Shown: in pieces, positions 1-5,646 of the stretch
Layout: every line of letters begins with the position of its first letter
Numbering within the stretch: the first letter of the stretch is position 1
Source of the DNA: Rickettsiales bacterium
GTDB lineage: Bacteria; Pseudomonadota; Alphaproteobacteria; Rickettsiales; UBA1997
Assembly (NCBI GenBank): GCA_031269065.1
Contig: JAIRWJ010000085.1
Span: forward strand, 1 to 5,667
DNA length: 5,667 bases
Direction: 5' to 3'
Notes under the pieces: model-generated
What the model was told of the DNA's origin: nothing
Seen by the model: the letters and a program-made list of their open reading frames with translations, nothing else
The model's database searches: none
Translations under genes and position numbers: made by a program

Positions 1-101
1 CTTCTATAATCCTGAATTACTCTCCACCTAATCCTTCTTCTATTCTTCCCCAATTATTATTATTCTATCCTTAAATAATCCTTACCTACCTATTTCATCA
101 T
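1..101. other. Pyrimidine-rich flank downstream of the repeat-protein gene
   Basis: No gene is seen here. The plus strand is mostly C and T with short A runs, so the minus strand, which would be the 3' flank of the repeat-protein transcript, is purine-rich. I find no hairpin followed by a U-run that would serve as a terminator, and none of the minus-strand frames carries on the repeat motif that stops just inside the gene. Confidence 0.5.
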
Positions 102-1472
102 TCATCTTTTTTTCCCGTCTCCAATCTGTGCCAGGCCATTGACGGTGTTTGCTATGTGCTGTGATTCGAAGTTTCCTGAATGATGTGCCAAACGAACTGC
201 GACACTATGCAGAAGATCTAATGCCAATTTTTCGCCTCCCTCAGTTTTCAAGATATCACTGAATCTAAAACCAATCTGCGCCAGACCATTGACGGTGTTT
301 GCTATTTCTATTGGTTTGAAGTTTCCTAGATGGTATGCCAGATGGTGTGTAACACTATGCAGAAGATCTGATGTCAATTTTTCGCCTCCTTTAGTTTTCA
401 AGATATCACTGAATCTAAAACCAATCTGTGCCAGACCATTGACGGTGTTTGCTATTTCTATTGGTTTGAAGTATTCTAAATTGTTTACCATATAGCGCAG
501 AACTGTCTCCAAAAATCTTGACGCCAACTGACCTGTCAATGAGCCATAGTCTTTTTTAATTTGTAGCGTATGTTCTCTGCTAAAACCAAACTCTGCTAGG
601 CCATTGACGGTATTTGCTAGATACATTGGTCCCCTGTCCCCAACGGGAGCATTAGCAATTCGATCTATGGTCAGTTCCATCACCACCATAAGAAACTTTA
701 CCTGTTCTTTCTGTTCTCTGGAATTCATATTTTCTTTGGCTATTCTAAATCCCAGTTTGCTGCCGCTATTATTCATAAATGCGGATATTTTCGATCCTGT
801 CCAGATTGTCGAGTCCAGTGCACCCAATGTACCTTGTATCAGTTGTTTCGGGGAATTTTTTTCTTCAGCCATCATATGGTCGAATATTTTCGCCATCAGT
901 CTAATGGTAATGTCGATATTGGCCAACCTTTTTTTGGATATCTCATCCAATTTTTTGGGGCCTAACTTTTCTGTACATATACAGCCTGTTCCGAATGATA
1001 TTTCGATCTTTCTAATTGTCTCTTTGACTGTTTCGTAACCGTTATAGGTTGGTACTTCCACTAGTGATTGGGATTGGATGGTATTTTTACCGGAGTAACC
1101 AGCACTTGAATATGGTTGGAATGATCTATGTGATGATTCTCTGCTGTCGTTGGAAATATCCGAATCATATCTACTACCCTCAGATTTGAGTCTAGGACCA
1201 ATTTCCGGGGATATGATGCATTTTCCTTTTTCTACAGAATACCTACCTTTGAAACGGGCATTTTTGTCGTCACCATCGTCCTGCAGCCCCTGGATAGAAT
1301 ACTGTACCATTCCTTCCTCCGGCCAATCAACGTAAACATCTCTGCACACCGCATCATAGATTTCAGTTCCATCCGAGTAGACCACTCTGACATTGTCCAC
1401 CGTCTCCAGGAAGTCTCGATGACTATCTACATAATCAAAGACGATCTCCTTGATAACCCTTTTCCTATACAT
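102..1472 (-). CDS. OPR/DUF1601-like helical-repeat protein, function unknown
   Basis: The 456-residue product has four visible parts. Residues 1-95 look like a small mixed domain I do not recognise. Residues 96-137 are a Ser-rich, probably disordered linker. Residues 138-280 look mostly helical. Residues 280-456 hold four copies of the motif ANTVNGLA, at 286, 341, 391 and 441, spaced 55, 50 and 50 residues, each followed by an [QE][IF]G turn. The motif resembles the helix of octotricopeptide repeats (LANxLWALAxLG) and DUF1601 repeats of intracellular bacteria, where known OPR proteins bind organellar RNA. That relation is inferred from the motif; RNA binding or an effector role is unproven. 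No signal peptide or membrane segment is seen. The ATG lies after an A-run with no Shine-Dalgarno, but the next in-frame Met is residue 55. The protein ends half a unit into the fourth repeat (QIGDGKKR), so it may be truncated. It is divergent from pccA. Confidence 0.85.
   Translation of the reverse strand: MYRKRVIKEIVFDYVDSHRDFLETVDNVRVVYSDGTEIYDAVCRDVYVDWPEEGMVQYSIQGLQDDGDDKNARFKGRYSVEKGKCIISPEIGPRLKSEGSRYDSDISNDSRESSHRSFQPYSSAGYSGKNTIQSQSLVEVPTYNGYETVKETIRKIEISFGTGCICTEKLGPKKLDEISKKRLANIDITIRLMAKIFDHMMAEEKNSPKQLIQGTLGALDSTIWTGSKISAFMNNSGSKLGFRIAKENMNSREQKEQVKFLMVVMELTIDRIANAPVGDRGPMYLANTVNGLAEFGFSREHTLQIKKDYGSLTGQLASRFLETVLRYMVNNLEYFKPIEIANTVNGLAQIGFRFSDILKTKGGEKLTSDLLHSVTHHLAYHLGNFKPIEIANTVNGLAQIGFRFSDILKTEGGEKLALDLLHSVAVRLAHHSGNFESQHIANTVNGLAQIGDGKKR
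121..475. repeat. Tandem 150-bp repeat inside the repeat-protein gene
   Basis: Units begin at 121, 271 and 421, all with CCAATCTG followed by CCATTGACGGTGTTTGCT (at 136, 286 and 436). A fourth, more diverged motif copy starts at 601, 165 bp on. The stretch 202-322 matches 352-472 with only five differences by eye (220, 224, 240, 242, 279), all transitions. The period is exactly 50 codons, so gain or loss of a unit keeps the frame. The unit at 121-270 is more diverged in its first half. This points to recent duplication or gene conversion between the middle units. Confidence 0.95.
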
Positions 1473-1561
1473 ATTTTTTTGATAACTTTAACAGTAGGCA
1501 CATTGTAAATAAATAAAAGTATAATGCAAGAAATTTGCGGGGGTCTGGGGAAAAAACTTTA

Positions 1562-1591
1562 ATTATACTTTAATTTATGAATAAAAGCTAA
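1562..1591 (-). promoter_or_regulatory. Possible sigma-70 promoter of the repeat-protein gene
   Basis: Read on the minus strand there is a perfect TATAAT (1562-1567), preceded at 18 nt by TTAGCT, a poor -35 element. It would give a leader of about 85 nt. The region is AT-rich, so a chance match is likely; a second TATACT lies closer to the gene but has no good -35. Confidence 0.3.
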
Positions 1592-1592
1592 G

Positions 1593-1630
1593 GTTTAGTT
1601 TTACAGATGTTCTGGTATACCAAACTAAGC
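1593..1630. repeat. 9-bp inverted repeat with 20-nt loop
   Basis: GTTTAGTTT (1593-1601) pairs with AAACTAAGC (1622-1630), eight Watson-Crick pairs and one G-T. Overlapping its right arm is the perfect 10-bp palindrome TGGTATACCA (1613-1622). It could be a protein-binding site or an RNA hairpin. Neither strand has a U-run after it, so it is not a standard terminator. Confidence 0.45.
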
Positions 1631-1775
1631 AAGAAATAGCTGTCAAAATCGAAGGATAAATTCTGGTGGAATAGCGAAAAGGTCATGACTGAAACGCCTC
1701 ACAACATGCTTCTGGAAATCGGGGAATGAGTGGATGGCTAGGACAGCGGCAAAGTAAGGCTCTCCTCACAGCTAA

Positions 1776-1803
1776 TTGATTTAGTATTAGAATGATATAG
1801 AAT
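1776..1803 (+). promoter_or_regulatory. Candidate sigma-70 promoter of pccA
   Basis: TTGATT (1776-1781) and TAGAAT (1798-1803) are separated by 16 nt and match the -35 and -10 consensus at four and five of six positions. Transcription would begin near 1810, leaving a leader of about 36 nt before the pccA ATG. A second TAGAAT at 1788-1793 is too close to the -35 to be used with it. The position is good, but the element is short and the DNA is AT-rich. Confidence 0.45.
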
Positions 1804-1845
1804 TGTTCCAGATAGTTTTAACAAATTTTTGATTCGCTGACGCAC

Positions 1846-3879
1846 ATGAATTCTAACTCGTTTGGCACAAGGGAGAAACTGCTCATAGCAAATCGTGGAG
1901 AAATAGCCTGTAGGATTATAAATACTGCAAGGAAGATGGATATAACCACCATAGCACTCTATTCGGATGCCGATTCAAATGCCATGCATGTGCAAATGGC
2001 TGACGAGGCTGTTCTGATCGGAGGAGCACCCGCCTCAGAAAGCTATTTAGACATGAGGAAAATAATCAACGTGGCAAAAAAGACCGGAGCCACCTATGTA
2101 CATCCAGGTTATGGTTTTTTATCCGAAAATGCCAAGTTTGCTGCCGCCCTTGAGAAGGAAAATATCATTTTTGTAGGACCTCCGACGGATGCTCTAGAAA
2201 AGATGGGGGATAAGATAGAATCTAAAAAAATCGCTAAAAAAGCCGGTGTTAGTACAGTGCCGGGCTACGATGGTATAGTAGCCAGTTCGGCTGAAGCTGT
2301 GAAAATAGCGAAGAAAATAGGGCTGCCGGTTATGATAAAGGCAACGGCTGGTGGCGGTGGCAAGGGAATTAGAATGGTCAGTAGTCTGGAGGATGTTCGG
2401 GGAGCCTTTGAAATTGCCACTAATGAGGCTTTGAATAGCTTTGGAGATAGTAGAATATTTATAGAAAAATATGTGCAAGATCCCAGACATATTGAGATAC
2501 AGGTAATAGCAGATAGGCATGGCAATGTTGTCTGTCTTGGAGAGAGGGAATGCTCTATCCAAAGAAACAACCAGAAAATAATAGAGGAAGCTCCCAGCCC
2601 TTTTGTGGATGAAAAGCTCAGGCGCAGAATGTATAGACAGGTTGTTTCTCTCTGCAAAGAAGTTGGCTACAGTTCTGTTGGAACTGTGGAATTTATGATG
2701 GATTCTGCCAAAAAATTCTATTTTCTTGAGATGAACACCCGGCTCCAGGTGGAACATGGCGTCACAGAACTGATCACGGGATTGGATATGGTTGAGCTGA
2801 TGATCCGCATCGCCCGGGGAGAAAAATTACTATTCAGACAGGAGGATATAAAACTAGATGGTTGGGCTATGGAGAGCAGAATTTGTTCCGAAGATCCCTC
2901 TAGGGACTTTCTACCATCATCCGGAAGAATTAATAAATATGTTGAACCTCTGTCGGTAGAAAATGTTCGGGTGGACACCAGCGTCTATGAGGGTTATGAG
3001 GTCACAGCGTTCTACGACAATATGATATGTAAACTACTCACCCATGGGGTAGATCGAAATGACTGTCTGGAAAAAATGCAGTCAGCTCTCGGAAGTTTCT
3101 ATATAGATGGAATAGCCCACAATATAGGATTTTTGGAGACAATAGTCTACAGCGAGAGATTTAGGAGAGGAGACATAAACACTAATTTTATCCGTCAGGA
3201 ATTTTCATCCGGCTTTGGCCACGGAGAGTTGGAAATGGAATACAAGAGTCCGCTGCTGAGCGTCGCCCTTTACATATTTGTGAACTATCAGAGAAGAGTG
3301 AATAATATCACAGGTGGCTTAACAAGTTTCAAGAAAAAACTTAACACCAAATGGGTGGTGGACATAGACGGGAGAAAATTTTTGACCAATGTGCTAGATT
3401 CGAATGACGGGAATTTTAACGTTGACTACGAGTCCGGCTATAATTCTCTGTTCACGGCCTGGCAATATGGCGAAAATGTATTCAGAGGAACGGTAAATGG
3501 CAAGCAAATAAACGTTAAGATCATATCCGATGACTATGCGGGTGATTATGTTTTTCAGTATATGGGATCCTTCGTCAGTGTCTCTGTCAGAAACACGAGA
3601 ATTTCCGAATTGGAGCAATTTATGCCGAAGACCAGTACCAGAACCATTGTCCCGACTTCTCTGAAATCCCCCCTATCCGGCAGAATTGTCAGAATGAGGG
3701 TAAATGAAGGGGACAGCGTCTCTGTGGGCTCAGAGCTTTGCTCCATTGAGGCTATGAAGATGGAAAATATTCTAAGAAGTACTTTTAATCTGAAAATCGG
3801 CAAAATCTATAAGAATTGCAATAATCTAGTCAACAGTGGAGATATAATAATGGATTTTAGTGGAGTTAACGGTCAATAG
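1846..3879 (+). CDS. pccA: Propionyl-CoA carboxylase, biotin-carrying alpha subunit
   Basis: This 677-residue cytosolic subunit would carboxylate its own biotin with ATP and bicarbonate, then pass CO2 to PccB, which makes methylmalonyl-CoA from propionyl-CoA. The biotin carboxylase N-lobe opens with LLIANRGEIACR (residues 12-23). The ATP-grasp follows, with K165, the glycine loop GGGGKG (169-174), ERECSIQ (233-239) and EMNTRLQVEH (295-304). GWAMESR (339-345, Arg345) and SEDP lie in the C-lobe. A BT-like linker region spans about 460-600. The biotinyl domain (607-673) has EAMKMEN with biotin Lys638. Gly-Trp before the [AV]xESR motif, RxNQK rather than RRHQK, and the total length favour PccA over AccC. 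Two near-invariant positions differ: Asn241 where Arg is usual, and Gly305 where Pro is usual (EHGVTE). The ATG has no clear Shine-Dalgarno; an in-frame TAA 24 nt upstream limits other starts. pccB is not in the window. Confidence 0.96.
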   Translation: MNSNSFGTREKLLIANRGEIACRIINTARKMDITTIALYSDADSNAMHVQMADEAVLIGGAPASESYLDMRKIINVAKKTGATYVHPGYGFLSENAKFAAALEKENIIFVGPPTDALEKMGDKIESKKIAKKAGVSTVPGYDGIVASSAEAVKIAKKIGLPVMIKATAGGGGKGIRMVSSLEDVRGAFEIATNEALNSFGDSRIFIEKYVQDPRHIEIQVIADRHGNVVCLGERECSIQRNNQKIIEEAPSPFVDEKLRRRMYRQVVSLCKEVGYSSVGTVEFMMDSAKKFYFLEMNTRLQVEHGVTELITGLDMVELMIRIARGEKLLFRQEDIKLDGWAMESRICSEDPSRDFLPSSGRINKYVEPLSVENVRVDTSVYEGYEVTAFYDNMICKLLTHGVDRNDCLEKMQSALGSFYIDGIAHNIGFLETIVYSERFRRGDINTNFIRQEFSSGFGHGELEMEYKSPLLSVALYIFVNYQRRVNNITGGLTSFKKKLNTKWVVDIDGRKFLTNVLDSNDGNFNVDYESGYNSLFTAWQYGENVFRGTVNGKQINVKIISDDYAGDYVFQYMGSFVSVSVRNTRISELEQFMPKTSTRTIVPTSLKSPLSGRIVRMRVNEGDSVSVGSELCSIEAMKMENILRSTFNLKIGKIYKNCNNLVNSGDIIMDFSGVNGQ

Positions 3880-3994
3880 TCCATTCTCTGTCCAGGAATG
3901 CCTTTATACTAGAAATAATCACAAAAAATAGATTACTAGCAGTTGGAATGACTGGGACTAAATCCTATGCATCATCGAAGCTAATGTCCAGCCA

Positions 3995-4014
3995 CATTCT
4001 GGGCCACAGAAATG
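3995..4014. repeat. Hairpin 1 in the convergent region
   Basis: CATTCTG (3995-4001) pairs with CAGAAATG (4007-4014) with one bulged base and a GGCCA loop. It lies about 115 nt after the pccA stop, and the plus strand downstream is AT-rich but has no close U-run. A role in ending the pccA transcript is possible but weak. Confidence 0.3.
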
Positions 4015-4050
4015 AGACTCTTGTATAAATTTTAATTCAATTGCGGAAAG

Positions 4051-4069
4051 ATTCGTCCTACTGACGAAT
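4051..4069. terminator. Hairpin 2, possible two-way terminator
   Basis: ATTCGTC (4051-4057) and GACGAAT (4063-4069) form a perfect 7-bp stem with a CTACT loop. It lies roughly midway between the two convergent stop codons. On the plus strand AGGTTCTTTAC follows, on the minus strand CTTTCCGC, so neither has a proper U-tract. I call it a terminator from position and symmetry only. Confidence 0.35.
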
Positions 4070-4121
4070 AGGTTCTTTACGAGACGGTTAGAAAAGTCTG
4101 GGGAACAGTTTGATTCGCAAT

Positions 4122-4146
4122 TTCCCTCTGGCAATGGTAGAGGGAA
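4122..4146. terminator. Hairpin 3, possible end of the portal transcript
   Basis: TTCCCTCT (4122-4129) and AGAGGGAA (4139-4146) form a perfect 8-bp stem around a 9-nt loop, the strongest hairpin between the convergent genes. It lies about 155 nt after the portal stop codon. No U-run follows on either strand, so it may instead protect an RNA 3' end or have no function. Confidence 0.35.
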
Positions 4147-4302
4147 GAAGAAGTAAAGTTGGGTGGATGGCTATTGGCCAGCATTTTCTGATTCTAGCAG
4201 ATGGATTTCTGGAATCTTCTGCACAAATTCTATCTCTGCCGTTGTATCCATATTTACATTCTTTCAAATGTTATATAGAGTTCTCATCCCAACTATTTTG
4301 CC

Positions 4303-5472
4303 TCACTGGAGTCCAAGTATTTTTCTCTTCTCTTCGGCGCTGAGAAAGTCGCTGTTGTTCACGATATTCCAAAAATGTTCTTTTCTAACGGAGAGAGGGG
4401 ATATGTCATTTTTATTGTAACTAATCTCGAAATCTTTGCCGAACATAGGCACAAGCCAGTTTGTCAAACTGCTGAGGACACTATCTATGGTTGGCAGAAT
4501 AGTCTGCTCCCAGAGAAATAGGCGGGCTTCAGCCATATTATTGTAAGTATTATCCCCTGGAATACCGATCAACTGTGATGGAACTCCAAATGACAAGGCT
4601 ATATCCCTTGCTGTACTGTGTTTCATCTCAAGAAAATCCATTTCTTTTGGAGTCATACTTATTTCCTTCCAGTCGAGTCCACCCTCCAACAGCAGCGGCT
4701 TTCCGGCGTTTGTACTGCCGGAAAACTCACTGTTCAGTTGCTCCTTGAGTCTTTCGAACTGGTCGTCGGTCAAAAACCCATTATTTTCCGCATCATTCTT
4801 TACTATCAGAGCTCCACAGGGTTTGGCTCCGTTTTGTAGTATAGCCTGATTCCATTTTGATGCCTCATTATGCTGATCTATGGAATAGGCGGCTGGTTCT
4901 ACCTGAGATAGGCCATACCAGTCATTGGTGGGATGAAAATTTTTCAGATGCAAAATTTCAGATTTGCCAGTAACCTGGTTGACTTTGAATAGAAATTCCT
5001 GGTTATTGACTTTGTATCTATATCCAATGGGGAGGGGGGAATCTCCAACTAAAATTGTAACTCTGTCTGGCCTCAAAATGAACAGCTCCTTTGGTTCCGA
5101 GTTTTTTGAATTTCTAGCAAAAATAGCCTGCAGATAGGCATTTCCAGAAATCAATCGGTGCGCATAGAGGGTTTCAAAAAAGTCTGAAAATCCCATGGAG
5201 GGATTTGGTTTTTTTAGTAAATCTAGTATGCTATGGTCTGATAATATTTCACCACTGGTTATATTTTTCAGATATAGTCTCACAGATGACGCGCCCTTAG
5301 ATATAATAGATATACATCTATTGGCTATTACATTCTTAACATAGGACTCTTCGGACAGATGGATATAGTTCCTATCAGTCCAAACGGCTTTTCCAACGTT
5401 TTGATAATAGGTTCTGGTTACTCTTTCGGCATTGTTCTTCTGTTCTTTCTTTCTGGAAAAAAATCTAAACAT
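4303..5472 (-). CDS. HK97-family phage/GTA portal protein
   Basis: The portal forms the ring at one capsid vertex through which the terminase pumps DNA. The 389 residues cover the family: a basic N-terminus (FRFFSRKKEQK), GKAVWTDRNY (27-36), NVIANRCISIIS (47-58), SGNAYLQ (109-115), LRPDRV (133-138), HLKNF and DWYGLS (175-189), GLDWKEI (265-271), ARDIALSFGVP (288-298) and IPGDNTYNNMAEARLFLWE (304-322), ending EEKRKILGL. The length is close to that of the Rhodobacter GTA portal (about 396) and the PGDNTYNN block is typical of that group. The ATG at 5472 has GGAG 9 nt upstream; the TTG at 5496, which would add eight residues, has none. No terminase, prohead protease or capsid gene is adjacent, and pccA converges on it. 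Scattered single GTA-like genes are known in Rickettsiales. The frame is intact, so it may still be used. Confidence 0.93.
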   Translation of the reverse strand: MFRFFSRKKEQKNNAERVTRTYYQNVGKAVWTDRNYIHLSEESYVKNVIANRCISIISKGASSVRLYLKNITSGEILSDHSILDLLKKPNPSMGFSDFFETLYAHRLISGNAYLQAIFARNSKNSEPKELFILRPDRVTILVGDSPLPIGYRYKVNNQEFLFKVNQVTGKSEILHLKNFHPTNDWYGLSQVEPAAYSIDQHNEASKWNQAILQNGAKPCGALIVKNDAENNGFLTDDQFERLKEQLNSEFSGSTNAGKPLLLEGGLDWKEISMTPKEMDFLEMKHSTARDIALSFGVPSQLIGIPGDNTYNNMAEARLFLWEQTILPTIDSVLSSLTNWLVPMFGKDFEISYNKNDISPLSVRKEHFWNIVNNSDFLSAEEKRKILGLQ

Positions 5473-5481
5473 CCGTTTACG

Positions 5482-5485
5482 CTCC
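5482..5485 (-). promoter_or_regulatory. Ribosome binding site deciding the portal start
   Basis: Read on the minus strand, GGAG is followed by nine bases and the ATG at 5472. The alternative upstream TTG at 5496 is preceded by AT-rich CTAG repeats with no purine-rich site, so the ATG is the better start. Confidence 0.7.
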
Positions 5486-5496
5486 GGTTTCCGCAA

Positions 5497-5527
5497 TCTA
5501 GAAAGAATCTAGAACTTTCACTTCTAG
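5497..5527. promoter_or_regulatory. Cluster of CTAG palindromes before portal
   Basis: TCTAGA occurs at 5497-5502 and 5508-5513, and TTCTAG at 5522-5527. ATCTAGAA is directly repeated 11 bp apart (5496-5503, 5507-5514), and CTAGAA (5509-5514) is an inverted match to TTCTAG (5522-5527) around a 7-nt loop. The cluster lies 25-55 bp upstream of the portal ATG, where an operator would fit. No regulator is known from the window. Confidence 0.35.
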
Positions 5528-5595
5528 CCGGGAGTACATTTTTTTGATCTAATCCACAGACGGAGTCAGCCCTATCTTTAGGCTAACCAACAAAC

Positions 5596-5622
5596 GAGGG
5601 TCGAGCCCACCGCCCGACCCTC
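5596..5622 (-). terminator. GC-rich hairpin, likely terminator of a gene to the right
   Basis: GAGGGTCG (5596-5603) and CGACCCTC (5615-5622) form a perfect 8-bp stem with an 11-nt loop that can add two more G-C pairs beyond a mismatch. On the minus strand GTTTGTTGGTT follows, a fair U-rich tail; on the plus strand it does not. It therefore probably ends a minus-strand transcript entering from beyond the right edge and separates it from portal. A smaller stem (AGCC...GGCT, 5568-5584) lies just after it. Confidence 0.6.
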
Positions 5623-5636
5623 ATCTATATGTTAGT

Positions 5637-5646
5637 TATCTAGATA
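5637..5646. repeat. 10-bp perfect palindrome
   Basis: TATCTAGATA is self-complementary over ten bases and carries another CTAG core. It lies upstream of the terminator-like hairpin relative to minus-strand transcription. It could be chance in AT-rich DNA. Confidence 0.3.

Larger units (their letters stand above)
1473..1845. other. Divergent intergenic region, repeat protein / pccA
   Basis: This 373-bp space separates two divergent genes. It holds AT-rich promoter-like DNA near 1500-1600, a 10-bp inverted repeat AAAGTATAAT/ATTATACTTT (1516-1525 with 1562-1571), a 9-bp hairpin at 1593-1630 and a pccA promoter candidate at 1776-1803. The middle, about 1640-1765, looks less AT-rich than its flanks and is open on both strands in the same codon register: plus 1640-1729 encodes KFWWNSEKVMTETP-like sequence, minus 1643-1765 encodes HSFPDFQKHVVRRFSHDLF-like sequence. 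That may be a relic of a gene. I see no tRNA or recognisable structured RNA. Confidence 0.4.
3958..4251 (-). pseudogene. Possible decayed small gene downstream of portal
   Basis: An ATG at 4251 opens MDTTAEIEFVQ and reaches a TAG at 4171-4173 after 26 codons. The same frame then continues for 70 more codons to a TAG at 3958-3960, including AIELKFIQESHFCGPECGW. A weak GAAAG lies about 9 nt before the ATG. The start is 51 nt after the portal stop, on the same strand. GTA and phage portals are usually followed by a small protein or the prohead protease, but nothing here looks like either. The frame is also crossed by three hairpins, which argues against protein coding. It could be a chance open frame. 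Confidence 0.2.
3880..4302. other. Convergent intergenic region, pccA / portal
   Basis: This 423-bp space lies between two genes that end facing each other. It contains three compact hairpins (3995-4014, 4051-4069, 4122-4146), a bulged stem at 3909-3939 (CTAG-AAA-TAATC with GATTACTAG), and a minus-strand frame open except for one TAG. No gene is certain and no hairpin is followed by a clear U-run, so where the two transcripts end is not obvious. Confidence 0.5.

Noticed and set aside
102..121. Phase variation or programmed frameshift at the run of seven A near the end of the repeat gene
   Set aside because: Gain or loss of one A changes only the last few residues (to about KKMNDEIGR or KDE), so it cannot switch the gene on or off, and the run is not in the register of a canonical slippery heptamer.
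121..475. CRISPR array
   Set aside because: The repeated part is most of each 150-bp unit, in frame with a protein, with no short unique spacers.
289..495. Plus-strand open frame over the tandem repeat
   Set aside because: It is the antisense shadow of the repeated minus-strand codons; its repeats follow from the same 150-bp period.
1526..1560. Terminator for either divergent gene at GCAAG/TTTGC
   Set aside because: The stem is five pairs with one G-T and a three-base loop, it lies upstream of both genes, and no U-run follows.
1543..1740. Two short exact matches shared by the intergenic regions on either side of pccA (GTCTGGGGAA at 1543 and 4096; GTGGATGGCTA at 1730 and 4163)
   Set aside because: They are in the same order but at different spacing (about 187 against 67 bp), with no similarity between them, so chance is the simpler reading.
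2194..2978. Long minus-strand frames inside pccA
   Set aside because: They lie antisense to the strongly conserved biotin carboxylase domain and show no recognisable protein features.
4110..4420. Two plus-strand frames overlapping the portal 3' end
   Set aside because: They run antisense through the conserved portal C-terminus and have no ribosome site or family resemblance.
5473..5496. TTG start at 5496 for portal
   Set aside because: No ribosome site precedes it, whereas the ATG at 5472 has GGAG at 9 nt and gives an N-terminus like that of known portals.
5498..5539. 13-codon frame MYSRLEVKVLDSF before portal
   Set aside because: No ribosome site and very short; it overlaps the CTAG repeats, which explain the sequence better.
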